Below are positions 13,101 to 23,387 of a DNA stretch of 64,000 nt, piece after piece (positions within the stretch are counted from its first letter, which is position 1; each line of letters opens with the position of its first letter). Below the pieces are notes generated by a model, which saw nothing but the letters and a program-made list of their open reading frames with translations, searched no databases and was not told where the DNA came from. Where the stretch lies: NCBI GenBank assembly GCA_032358255.1, contig JAULBX010002224.1:347729-411728 (forward strand), read 5' to 3'. The position numbers and the translations under genes are program-made. The stretch is from Heterotrichella gracilis (lineage: Eukaryota > Sar > Xanthophyceae > Tribonematales > Xanthonemataceae).

Positions 13101-13966
13101 CATCCCCTCCCCGCATGCTTGCATCCCTGGTGGAGGGGTCAGTGCTACCGCCTGGTCCATCATCAGCTGATCACGCGGCAGGTGGTGCGGGGCACGCAGC
13201 GGGCGAGGGGCTTGGCGCAACTGGCGCCCATGTGTGGCCACAGGGGTCAGCAGGTGCAGTGCAGCAACACAAGTGGGACGAGGGTGCAGCTGCAGCAGCT
13301 TCCAGTCAGGCGGGGCTAGCAGCGAGCGAGGGGGTTGCGGGTGCGGCTAGCGCACTTCCATGGCAGCAGGGATCAGCTGATGCAGTGCAGCTATCGGGGG
13401 AGGGGCAGTTCAGCAGCCCTATGGCCAATCAGGTGTCAGCAGGTGCAGTGAAGCACATGGGGCGGGAGGGCAGCACAGCTGCTGCAGGTGCCAGCCAGGC
13501 AGTGTGTGACCAAGGGGAGGACAGGGGAGGTGATGGCAAGGTGCCTGCCGGTGCAGGAGAGGGCAGCTCTGAGCAGAATGAGGAGCAGTTCTTTGACGCA
13601 TGTGATGTCATCCCAGATAGGTACGTAGGGCCCATCATTGGGCCCCCACCGCAACTTGCATGCATCCTGTTCAACCCATGAGTTGCCTTGTCGCCTGGGT
13701 ATGGGCAGGGTTTAGGGTATTGGCAGCGTTTGCGTAGCACTGTGCTGACTTTGGGATGCCTGTGAGTTGATCATTTCTGGTGATTTTGACCACCGCTGGT
13801 TGAGCACAATGGGCCAAGCTTTGACAAGGGGTGTTGTGGTGTTGCAGTCAGGAGGGCGCCTGAGAGCGTCTGGGGCAGGCTTACACCTGCCAAGTTGCCA
13901 GCTGCTGTCATGGGAGTCGGGCCGAGGGAGGTGTGGAAGCCATGCGGTGAAGATCTCCCGTTATGA
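4189..13966 (+). CDS. Large LRR protein with B3-like DNA-binding domain and acidic tails (1577 aa)
   Basis: I reconstructed 21 GT-AG exons: 4189-4232, 4452-4588, 4665-4746, 4860-4917, 5038-5158, 5304-5390, 5614-5700, 5950-6092, 6350-6474, 6768-6867, 7267-7511, 7789-7915, 8195-8310, 8521-8808, 9074-9699, 9934-10058, 10734-10937, 11187-11998, 12177-12321, 12674-13620 and 13852-13966. They total 4734 nt in one open frame. Residues of about 80-270 show leucine-rich-repeat spacing (for example LQWLWLLGPLGNLQRLQV and LRLLSIHDCG). Residues of about 800-915 look like a B3 domain: VVFTDESGRPYRMKY, then GCYRVSGLNWGRLVQDNGVE and RGDVVYL, the usual B3 order of strands, GW-like turn and GD-V-F/Y end. Exon 15 and the C-terminal half are rich in Asp, Glu, Gly, Ser, Ala and Gln, with basic KRKRK and AKRAR patches that may be nuclear signals. 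A nuclear regulator is likely, target unknown. An alternative last exon using a strong acceptor at 14011 would end at 14076. The low-complexity exons are the least certain part. Confidence 0.72.
7110..7141 (+). repeat. Degenerate TTTAGGG telomere-like repeats in intron
   Basis: Several imperfect TTTAGGG-like units (TTTAGGG, TTACGGG, TTTAGGG, ATTAGG) lie in the intron between exons 10 and 11 of the LRR/B3 gene. They match the plant/Chlorella-type telomere repeat unit and are consistent with an old interstitial telomeric insertion. Confidence 0.55.
10111..10597. repeat. Direct-repeat-flanked segment with central palindrome
   Basis: A 16-base sequence, ATTGTGTTAGGACCTA, occurs at 10111-10126 and again at 10582-10597. 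Similarity continues for about 25 more bases after each copy (TATAACCT plus CTCTGGCTGT/GTAGCTCTAT). The perfect palindrome at 10462-10507 lies between them. The whole sits in the intron between exons 16 and 17 of the LRR/B3 gene (10059-10733). It may be a small non-autonomous element; no transposase frame is present. Confidence 0.5.
10462..10507. repeat. Perfect 46-bp palindrome (23-bp arms, no spacer)
   Basis: The 46 bases read identically on both strands, centred on AGAGATCTCT. There is no loop, so it can form a cruciform or an RNA hairpin. It is intronic to the LRR/B3 gene. Confidence 0.9.
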
Positions 13967-14729
13967 TATCATTGATGGCGTAGTATTATGGGTTTTCTTT
14001 TTCTTTTTCAGTGTGCCACATTGAGTTTGCTGCGTGCATTACTGTGTGCCACACGAGAGGCAGCAGGCTGTTATAACTGCCAATTAGCCAGCAATCTCAG
14101 ACAGTGTATTGTAATGATTGTGATACTGAACATTGCTCATGATCCGAGTGGAAAGTTTGTTATTTTCTCGTGTTCTGAACTCACTGGGAATTAAAGTAGG
14201 CCGCGGAAAATCAAAACTTGGTGTCAATAAGCTGTCAACTATGTGGACTCAACCTGTTCCAAGACTTGGGACGGCTGGGCTTCCCTGTAACAGCCTTGCG
14301 TAACTTACGATATGTGCCCTAAAGGGTATACTAGAGCGGTTTGCCCAGCGCTGGCGCAGGGCTCCAGGACCTGTTGAACACTAGCGCAGTACACTGCAGT
14401 GGTGCAGCTCCCAACACAGTAATAGTTGGACTAATAGGAGGACACAATTGACCAGTTTCATGCTGTTATGTGTCCCAATACTGCTGTCACTCCACAATAT
14501 GTACAGGCTGAGCCCAAGAACGACAGGGAACGCCTACACCCAACTCAGTGGTGACAAGCCAGCCCATTCTACGGTAGCTGCCCCATCAATGTCCCTGCTA
14601 AGAAAAAACTGGGAGTCAGCCACATCCAGCCCAGTGCTGCCACATGCCTTATCCATACTGCCACAACACAACTGCCACCAGCTGTTGCACACCCAGGAAA
14701 CCCACACCCATTGTGTCACAGCTCAAGGC
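13967..14729. other. Convergent 3' intergenic region
   Basis: This lies between the end of the LRR/B3 gene and the stop of the KIF-binding-protein gene on the other strand. It holds the 3' untranslated regions. The strong pyrimidine-rich acceptor-like tract at 13992-14011 may belong to an alternative last exon of the LRR/B3 gene. I see no other gene. Confidence 0.5.
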
Positions 14730-17723
14730 TCAGTCGGAGTCATCATCCGGCCCGTGTTGCTGCTGATGCATCTGCGCCTCCCTCCCCCGCTTGATGCCTG
14801 CTGCCCGCATGACCTTGATGTGCTCGCCCAGTATGTCAACCATCTGCTTGCTCAGCTCAGCCTCAGACTCCATGCCAGCCACCTTGTTGCGGTCTAGGTA
14901 GCGGCTGAGGTGGTCGTACCTGCGGGGGCAGAAACCAGGTGGGATTATGACTGAATTTGGGTTGACTGGTTGCTCATAAACATAACGACAAAATTACTTC
15001 TACATGCAATGCCATCGGTGGCCTGAAAAGGGTCCAGCTCACTGTTTGTAGGCTCATGAGTGGCGTCCAAATTTATATTTGCACCAATGCAGCAGCCAGG
15101 TTGATCCTGCGTAAAACATGTGCTCCAACTCACCACTTGTATGCCTTCTGCATGTACTCGTTGTCCTTCTCATCCAGGCTCTGCAGGCTCTTCTGGCAGC
15201 GGAACAGCATGCGCGCAAGGTGGAAGCAGGAGTTGAGGTAGCCGCGCTCGTCATCCGCAGGCACGCGCTGCGGGAGCTGGCCGTTGACGTTGTACGCCTC
15301 CACCGCCTTGAGGTACCACTTGGAGGCCGGCTGTGCACTCAGCTTCACCTGTGGGGACAAGGTGGTGGGAGGCATGGGTGACTGGCTGCGCGCACGCCAT
15401 GGCATGGTGGGTGGGGACAGGGGGTTGGACGGTGGGGAGTGAAATTGTGGGAGCTATTGGATGGAAATTGCATGTATGGGAACATCCTCATGGAGGTAAG
15501 CGGGTCTGCCAATAGAAGAAGCCACCTCTCGCATGTTATGCTTTGATGTGAAAGAGAAGCGTAAACCGCTGCCTGACTACCGCAAACAACACCCACCCAC
15601 TACCTTCTCATGTGGGTCCTTCTTATCAGACTTGAGCTCCACTATGTCCTTGTGGATCGACCCCAGCTCCATCCACAGTGCAATGCACAGGTCATGGAAC
15701 GCAGCAGCGCTGATGTCATCCGCCACAGCCTCCAGCCGCTTGGCGCGCTCCTTGTGCATGGCAATCTTGCGGGGCATGCTGGGCTCAAACTCAGCAAGCA
15801 GCCTGCAGTACATTACAACATGGGATATAGCAAACGCAGGGGAAGTGATAACGCTGTAAAAGATGGACTATTTTTTCCTTGCTGCTCCCTTCTGTATCTT
15901 CAAACAGGCAACATAATCCCACTTTTTTTGGCGATATACAGAATTCCTGCTGATTGCAGGGCACATCCATTCAAGCCCAAGATAAGGACGTTGTGCAGCC
16001 ATCCTGTCGCCTGGGCATGCTAGCTGTTGATGGCAAACAAAGCGTACCGGTACAGTGAGCTGATGTCCAGTAGAATGCTGCAGTGCTCAGTGACAAAGCC
16101 ATCCAGCTTGAAGTACTCCAGTGCCTGCTTGAAGCCCTTCATGCTTGCGTTGAACAGCTCCCTGGCCCCCTCAAAGTCCTTGGCTAGGGCTTTGTCGCCC
16201 CAAAGGAGGGTCGATTGGTCTGGCAGGTTGAGGGATGGGAACCTGTGGGGTGGTGTTGGAGGCAATGAGCGAGGTCGTTGCATTGCACAATGGATATCGG
16301 GCATGTGCAGCACACCCTGAGTGAAGCCTGTTTAGGGTTTAGGGTTTAGGGTAATTCTAAACCCTAACCCCTAAACAGTTCCTGGTGAAGCCTGCTGCTT
16401 TGTGGCGAGGTGCATGGCATAGATCCACTGAATTGCATGACCTCCAGTTCCAGTCTGCTTGCAACTGGAGGTCATACAATTTGGCATGGGGGCCATGCAT
16501 CTACACATGCAAGGCTAGGTTTCCACGGCGTCAAGAGGATCAAGAAGTGCAATTTGAGACACAGAAGCGGTGGCTTACTTCAAGGCCTCTGGTAGTGTGG
16601 ATGGTGCACCCTCCATGCCGCTGTCGCCCCCTGACATCACAATCTTGGACAAGCGCAGCCGAGCCAGGTAGAACTTCCCCACTCCAAGCTGCACGATGGC
16701 AGTGGTTTCTGCTGAAACTGGCGTCCCCTTGCTGGCCGCTGTTGCGCTCACAGCCTGGGCGGCTGCCAGCAGCTGCTCGACAATGGCAAACCTCCCGCTG
16801 CCGTTGAAATAGCTGGACATCTGGGTGCAGTTCTGCACCCAGTCGTTGGCTTCATAATCGCCTGCAGCCAGTAGTTAGGGGCTCAACGGGGGTTCCCCAT
16901 ACATGCTGAATGTGACTCCGACTGCGAATACGCACTGACATAGTGGCGCATATATGCATTGGGTGCTAAATAATGGGACACAACATGCCCACAGAGTAGA
17001 GTCCCTACCTGTGTCAAGCTGACTGCGTAACGTCATAGCACAGTACTTTGTTGCGAACACCGCCTGCCCAAGTTGCCCATATGCTTGGGCCAGGAAGAAG
17101 AGTGTTTTGGTGAACAGCTTCTGGCCCAGCTCAATTGCTTCACCAAGCGATCGGGAGGCGCCACCTGACTGGTAGTCCACCAAAGCCACCACAGAACTTG
17201 AAGTCTGCTCTGTTGTTTGGCTCCTGACAAAAGAGTAGAAGAGCTCCTCAGCCTTGTGCAGCTGCTCTTTTGCCTCCTCTGCAGTTGCCAGGTCAGCAAG
17301 CAGGCTGCCCCACGCATTGTAGCTCGCTTGCAGCAGCAACACCACATCTGGTGGGCCTGACTCCAGCACTGGCACTCCAGCTGCAAAGGAACCAGCTGCT
17401 TCTGTGCGTAGGTCGGTTTCGTACAGTGCCAGACCAATGTGGCAGTCCAGGACGCCCCTTAGGAGCGTCTGCAAACTGGTATCCTCGCTGGAAGCCTCTA
17501 GAATTTGCTGCTTGCATTGCTTCAGTGCTTCGGCTGCCTGGTAGGAAAGCTTGTATGGAGCTGCTGGGTCCGCATCCTGTGCCAGGATTTGCTTTACGTT
17601 GCGTAGGCATTGAAGGACGCTCTCCCGGGGGTCGGATGGACCAGCCTCAGGCTCGGGCGCAGGCTCATCTTGTGTGGCCTTGTCTCCCTTCAGGCTCAAC
17701 GCCTTGAGCACCCCGGACAACAT
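14730..17723 (-). CDS. KIFBP: KIF-binding protein (KBP) homologue
   Basis: This is a helical TPR-like protein of 598 residues; human KIF-binding protein is 621. Exons in transcript order are 17723-17009, 16861-16579, 16242-16048, 15802-15604, 15348-15134 and 14919-14730, all GT-AG, total 1797 nt. Family features I recognise are the region KDFEGARELFNASMKGFKQ followed by ALEYFKLDGFVTEHCSILLD, which aligns with the human FEEARELF...FQIDGYVTDH block. Also present are the segments with RAKRLEAVADD and FHLARMLFRCQKSLQSLDEK. Known animal family members bind kinesin motor domains and affect microtubule transport and mitochondria; the algal role is inferred. The ATG at 17723 is used because the frame further upstream has no ATG. 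The acidic DDDSD end precedes the stop. It is divergent from the GST gene at 18091, with 367 bases between starts. Confidence 0.88.
16321..16394. repeat. Telomere-repeat hairpin flanked by 10-bp direct repeat
   Basis: Within intron 2 of the KBP gene, GTGAAGCCTG occurs at 16321-16330 and again at 16385-16394. Between them lies a block of TTTAGGG units (from 16331) followed by their near-complement (CCCTAA units ending at 16378), making an imperfect hairpin. The direct repeat looks like a target-site duplication. Confidence 0.8.
16437..16475. repeat. Inverted repeat, 13-bp arms
   Basis: ATGACCTCCAGTT at 16437-16449 is perfectly complementary to 16463-16475, with a 13-base spacer. It is in intron 2 of the KBP gene, about 40 bases from the telomere-like hairpin. 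Confidence 0.8.
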
Positions 17724-18090
17724 ACTTGCGAGTGGAAAGTTTGTAGACAGCAAAGCACAGACAACGCGTCAAGAGCGCTTCAGCTGCGCAAGGCAATCAG
17801 TGCCATCATCACATGCGGTATAATGCATGCATATGTGAACAGTAGTACAGCGCGCTACCCACTGCGGGAAACAGGTTGCCTGTGTTATTTCGATCCGACA
17901 GTTATATCCTGAAGCCTACTCCTGTGGTGTACAATAACGGCTCGAAAGGCCTTACGCGCACTTCAGGCTGTCCAATTCCATCCCCGCTTCGTTTGGCCCT
18001 CTTGTATACGTATATAGGGTTATTTCGGACCTATTTGTAGGAGATTGATCACCATTGGCGCTACTAATCATTACGAGCGAGGTGCACACG
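17724..18090. promoter_or_regulatory. Divergent promoter region, KBP / GST
   Basis: These 367 bases separate two divergent start codons and must hold both promoters and 5' leaders. A TATA-like ATACGTATATAG lies near 18006-18017, about 75 bases before the GST start codon. It contains no coding exon that I can support. Confidence 0.4.
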
Positions 18091-20964
18091 ATGCAGAGGC
18101 TGTCACAAGGCCTGGTTCGCTGCGCACTATTTAGTGGCTGTCGTGCAAGGAGTAGCCCATTGAGAACCGTGGGCACCCATATCAGACGCAGTAGGGCACC
18201 AGTGGCAACAGGGTACCGACAGCACTTTGTGCAGATGGCTACCGCAGCAGCAACCGGTCCAAGGACCGCGGTTGACGAGACCTCGAAGACTGGCGAGTTC
18301 AAGCGGACTGATGCAGGTTACAGGAACAAGATCGAGGAGGGAGGAGAGTTCCCACCCGAAGGTCAGCCGATTGCATGCATGCATGTGCGCCGGGCTTCGT
18401 AGTAGCTCCAAGTGGGGTTTGCACTACCATTCAACGCATTGGACAAGCTTCGCGCAACTGTGTTGCCCCTTTCTTGTTCTATGTGATATCTTGGAACAAC
18501 GTACTTGATTGCATTCGACCTTGTTGGATGTGAGTGAATATGCGTTAGGGTGACATAAACCTCACGACCTTGGCACACTGCAAGTCGTGTTAGGCCTTTT
18601 GCATGTGGGCATGGTGAAACAAACAGTGTGTTTTGTCATAGACAATATGCCCCGATTGCTATGTATTTGGTGCTTCGGCATGTGATGTGTGTGGTGGGGT
18701 GGCGTGCCTTGGAGTCACGTGCGTGGGTATGTGTGTGAGGGGCAAGTCCTAAAGACTTATTTTGCCTTGCAGCTGGGCGATATCACCTGTACATCAGCTA
18801 TGCGTGCCCCTGGGCGAATCGCTGCTTGGCAGTGCGCAACCTCAAGGTAAACATGCGTGGCTTGAAAGTCGTTCTGTGTGCGTTGCACACTATGCGCATA
18901 TGGAACGTCTGGAAAATAGTATTATTTGTGAGAAGATCAGGTAGGAGGCTTAAAGACCTCTGTTCCTTGCGGGTCAGCATGTGGTCATCTTATCATGATT
19001 GTGCGGGTGATCAACTATCTATGTGCTTATGCGTGCTGGTCTCCTGTCCTGCAGGGCTTGGAGGACGCCATCGGGCTGTCAGTGGTGCACCCCACCTGGC
19101 AGAAGACAAAGCCAGACAACCCCGAGGACACCCACTGGGGATGGGCCTTCATTAACCCTGGGGATGCCCCGTTCACAAACCCCAATGGTAAGCCCATTTT
19201 GGCTCAATGCTGCTCAGCAAGGCTTTTGAAAATGTCCTGTGACAGGCAGCTAATGGAGAGTCAATGCACGCATGATTCCCTGCTGCCCATGTATGTTCAG
19301 GGTGGCTAAGTCCTTGCATTGTGCAGGGTTTGGGGAGTTCCCAAGCACTGACGTGATTCCCGACAGCATCAATGGCGCCAAGTTTGTGAGGGATCTGTAT
19401 GAGCTCTCCAACGACACCACAGGTGAGTTGGCGACTGCTTGCAGCACATTGCTGCATATGATTGTGCGTCTTGGGGTCGTGGTCGTCATTATATAGTATT
19501 GGATGACCTTTTGTTAACATCATCACAGGCTGCAGCAGTTATTGTGATATTTTTTGCCTTGTGCCCCTCAGGCAAGTACAGCGTGCCTGTCCTCTGGGAC
19601 AAGAAGACAGGGGTGATCGTGAACAACGAGAGCAGTGAGATCATCAGGATGCTGAACTGCTCATTCAACAAATTTGCAACCAACGCTGAGCTGGACCTGT
19701 ACCCTGAGGAGCTGACAAAGAGCATCGATGAGGTGAACTCGTGGACGTATCCAACCATCAACAATGGGGTGAGTCCAACGCTGACCAGCATAAAATCAAG
19801 GATCCTCCCTTTCCTGTGGTGGACTGTGGCATGACGGTCATTGAGAAAATCATTTCCTTGGCTTTGGCAGGCAGCATTGGCTCTTGTGGGAATGATTTGT
19901 GGCATGATGCATACAGAGCACGAAAGTAAATAATCCTGGCAGCGTGCAGCGTCAGTCATGGCCAGCCACTATATGTCATCAATATATGCTGCAATGCACC
20001 CTAACTAAAACCGTCCCCTTGGTGACAGGTGTACCGTTGCGGATTTGCGACAGGGCAAAAGGCGTACGAGACAGCATTTGGGTACGTAAATGCAGTGCCG
20101 ACAGTGCTCTGTTTCCTGTCTGCGCATGCTTGTCCAGAGGTTGCCGCAACAGGCTGTGGCACTCTTGCAGGGGATGCTCGCCCTAGCAAACTGGCAAGCA
20201 TGGACAGGCACATTGCCACCCAATCATTCATGGATACACATTCTGATGCATTTTGCTTTTTTGCAGGGAGCTGTTTGAGTCCCTTGATCGCTGTGAGGAG
20301 ATCCTGTCCAAGCAGCGCTACATCGCGGGGAACAAGCTTACTGAGGCTGACATCAGGTTGTTCATGACCCTGATCCGCTTTGACGATGTCTACGTGGTAC
20401 GTTGGCTTGACCTCAGAGCAGTGGATGGGCTGCTCAATAAGACATGATATTTGTGGCTGTGCTGTGGCTCCATGTAATTAAGATTCATTTGCCTGACGTG
20501 CTAGCTTCATGGTTGTATGCGTTGTGCAGGTGTACTTCAAGACAAACAGGAACTTCATCAACCAGTTCGAGAACCTGAAGAACTACACCCGAGAAATCTA
20601 CCAGATTCCAGGTGTGAACACCAGTGACTTTGTCCGTATATGGGTTGCAAATGTCTCAATGTATCGAAACGTCTGTGCATGGCTTGCTGTGACTCTTCAT
20701 GACAACTGTTTAGCAGTGGCGAGATGTATTTTTTACAGTGGTCCAGCATTTCAATACTTCAGTTCATGCTTTTAGTAAGTTGTGGGCTCTGATTGTTTGC
20801 ATGCTACTGCTGCAGCTGTCAAGGACTCCATCAACATGACCCACATCCGCACACACTACTTCACATCGCATCCCAAGCTGAACTACTTTGGGATCATCCC
20901 TGTGGGCCCTGGACCCTGGTATGCCGAGCCCCACAACCGGGATGAGCTGTTCCCAATCAACTGA
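18091..20964 (+). CDS. Glutathionyl-hydroquinone reductase (xi-class GST, ECM4 family)
   Basis: Nine exons (18091-18361, 18773-18846, 19055-19187, 19327-19422, 19572-19768, 20029-20081, 20267-20396, 20530-20611, 20816-20964) give 394 residues. Family members reduce glutathionyl-hydroquinones through an active-site Cys. Here the thioredoxin-fold motif is [15 protein letters not shown] with Cys at residue 102. The further family signatures [20 protein letters not shown], the C-terminal helical domain with [15 protein letters not shown], and [19 protein letters not shown] are all present. The first 50 residues ([20 protein letters not shown] onward) are Arg/Ser-rich with no acidic residues, so an organellar transit peptide is likely. 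The ATG at 18091 is the first in frame, 5' of that presequence. The enzyme probably handles quinones or chlorinated and oxidised phenolics in a plastid or mitochondrion. Confidence 0.94.
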
Positions 20965-21111
20965 GCCCCCACGGAGGTAGAGGAGCGTCCGGAAGTAGTC
21001 TCAGTTGTTGATATGCATGACTGTCCCAGCATGTCCTGACCAGCTGAGGATGAGAATACCCCATGTCACAATTTTGGGAACAGAAGGTGGTATCCATAGA
21101 GCGTGCATGTT
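20965..21111. other. Short convergent intergenic region
   Basis: Only 147 bases separate the stops of the GST gene (+) and the EFCAB10-like gene (-), so their 3' untranslated regions probably overlap. No other feature is seen. Confidence 0.5.
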
Positions 21112-21956
21112 TCAAGTAGTGTAGGGTGTTGCCGCTTGCTTCATTCCAGTTTGCATCGCCTCGACAAATTGCTGCACAAGCACCAAACATGAGGAGTTCA
21201 AATACTGCAGCCAAATGGGCGACAGCGCTGTGTAGCTGTATAGCATATGCCTCAAGCAACCTCGAGCTATAGTTGATGAGTGGGCCACGTTTGTAAGTAG
21301 CATGTACAGACCATGTTTGCAGGACAGAAGCAGTATGGGGCACTTGAAACAAGCTATTTGGAAAGGAACCCACCTCCTTTGTCTTGCTCTGGTTCCAGTG
21401 CAATGGCCTCCCGTATGTCCGCTTGCTGTCCTACCACTGTCTTCAGTGCCTGTTGTGCAGAATTAAGTTTCACATCTATATCCAAGTAACATGTGGTTCC
21501 TAGATATTGCCTCCCAATGTGGGGTGCCTACACAAGCGGGGGTGGCCGCTGTATATCAACTTTGGAAGCTGCGGGCGACAACCTCTAGACTGACCCTTAC
21601 GTTGCTTACTTGTTCCAAAGTGATTGAACCCTCGTTGAGAACGTCATATGACCCAAACATTGTTTCCAGCTCTGAAATTGTCAGCAAAGGCTGGAACCCA
21701 TTAGTCTTCATCTTAATCAATACATCTGCCAGGTAGCTGATGGGGTCCTCGGGTTTGTGCAGCATAAGCCCCACTGTCAAGTTCTGCAAGTCACAGGCAA
21801 AGAGGGTAATGAAACACGTCCCACACATATACGGGAGAAACAGGCAGTTGTGAAGCAGGGTTTGAGCAAGTGCCTGTTGACTCCTACCTCGAACAGCCAT
21901 TGCACGTTGTGCTTCTGGATATATTCTATCACTTCCTGTTCTGGATCTGGTCCCAT
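21112..21956 (-). CDS. EFCAB10-like small protein (RIIa-type dimerisation motif)
   Basis: Exons in transcript order are 21956-21888, 21783-21610, 21449-21374 and 21227-21112, giving 144 residues. The start region EQEVIEYIQKHNVQWLFENL resembles the RIIa/DPY-30-like N-terminus of EF-hand calcium-binding domain protein 10. The middle (ELETMFGSYDVLNEGSITLE) has a single degenerate EF-hand-like pattern. The last exon (QFVEAMQTGMKQ) matches the family's C-terminal KF-EEV-KKM-like helix. The third intron is uncertain: without it the third exon reads into a stop at 21354 and the protein would be 112 residues. EFCAB10 in animals is linked to cilia; a role here is unknown. It is divergent from the 93-residue gene, with only 82 bases between the two ATGs. 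Confidence 0.6.
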
Positions 21957-22038
21957 GTTGAGTTAGAAAGCCACCAGCGTCCAGAAAGACGATGTTCGAG
22001 CTAATACCACCACCAGTCTGTCCCTGGCAGTGCGCAAA

Positions 22039-22899
22039 ATGGTGGTCAGTGGCCAGTCGACTGTAGTGGGTGCAGTGGGTGAGGCAGCAAAACACGTGGA
22101 GGTAAGTTAGACGAAAGGCACATCAGATTTTTCGTACATATTACGAGTTGGGTTTGTGAGAGGCAGGCTTAGGCTGTGCCCACACACGTACAGGTGGTAT
22201 CCGGACCCCCAGGCCTGTGCCACCTGCGAGCCATGGAGGCGTGCCGCCGCGAGTCCTTAGCGCCACCCACTCAGGCGCGCTACCAAGTACGCTTAAGATT
22301 CACAGCGCTTGTATACAGATGTCACACAGCAGCGGGTAGATTCGCAAGCGCGCGATTATTGGACAGCCATTGACAGGGTGCAAGTGGCATCTCATGGCAT
22401 GCCGGTCAAATGGGCAGGCCATTGCACAGCGAGTAAAGACTTTCCACAGCTGCCAAAGCTACACCCCGCAGAAGCAGGTACTACGTAATATTTACATGCA
22501 ATCAGTATCCTACGCACTACTCACGCATGTACTTGCGGATCCCCCATGGTCAACTTGCTGTTCATGGCTAGAGCTCGTGCCCCAATGCGCTACTCCTGAA
22601 GCAAACTTTGTTGGTTGAACCCTCATCTGGCCCAGCAAGTTGTTGACATTGCCTCCCAATCGACCCCAAGTGCCTTGCATACATAGGAGAGGTTGTGCGC
22701 AAGCCCAGCTGACCCTGCATTGCAATGGCACTTGGCACAAGGGCAATGCCCAAAACGCTAGTGACTGTCTGCCTCGTGGAAGCACTTCCACACTTCGACA
22801 ATCTCACGAGTAACCCTTAACATTTTGCATGGTCCATACCCACACCAGTCAGCTGAGTGGAACAGAGAGTACAACCGGTCAAGTGGGGCCAGCCGCTGA
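22039..22899 (+). CDS. Small conserved-looking unknown protein (93 aa)
   Basis: I do not recognise this protein. Exons 22039-22101, 22306-22477 and 22853-22899 give one open frame of 282 nt with GT-AG introns and matching phases (0, then 1). The middle exon reads RLYTDVTQQRVDSQARDYW and then HGMPVKWAGHCTASKDFPQL. The last exon gives AEWNREYNRSSGASR. Composition is that of a folded or helical soluble protein, with no signal peptide or membrane segment. Support is internal only: a codon-like open frame bounded by plausible splice sites and a good start. The start lies 82 bases from the divergent EFCAB10-like gene, suggesting a shared promoter. Confidence 0.5.
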
Positions 22900-23387
22900 G
22901 TATGGTAGAGGTGCAACCAGTTACAAGTTTTCAAGTACAGCAGTGTTCAGAAAAGCGCAGCAACTCGCCACTAGTGAGAATTACTGGCCTGCAGGATTTC
23001 AAATCTGAATCCCGAAGGACTGTGACTGTTGGTACAAAGAAGAGCAAGCACAAATGCTAGCACAAGAGTCCTGTGCTGGATTGCTGCCAAAACTGCCCTG
23101 TTGATCCACATGTGCCAGTTGCACGGGCCAAGCCCACACTGTGCGTATACCAACTAAGGGTATTAACCACTGCCAGTGACGCATCCGCAACCCCCTACAA
23201 ACCCTAGCAACATGTGAAGGGGAAATACACTCCACGATTCCCACATACCAGCAGCACAGTGAGAACCATATCCCAGTACTCGTAGAGATGAGGCGCCCTC
23301 CCATACCTCTGTGACCCGACAACCGCGAGCTTACACCCAAATCCCAGTGAACCGCCAGCCCAAATCAATATCACCAACCCGGCAGAG
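22900..23387. other. Convergent intergenic region
   Basis: No supported exon was found between the 93-residue gene (+) and the hslU stop (-). Open frames seen here lack splice support and protein-like composition. Confidence 0.45.

Noticed and set aside
12846-13241. Antisense open frames opposite the Ala/Gln-rich exon of the LRR/B3 gene
   Set aside because: These are frame shadows of repetitive GCA/CAG-type codons; the plus frame joins the gene in phase.
22176-22373. Plus-strand frame reading SGPPGLCHLRAMEACRRESL
   Set aside because: Using it would leave a 19-base intron before the better-supported frame starting at 22306, and it conflicts with that frame.
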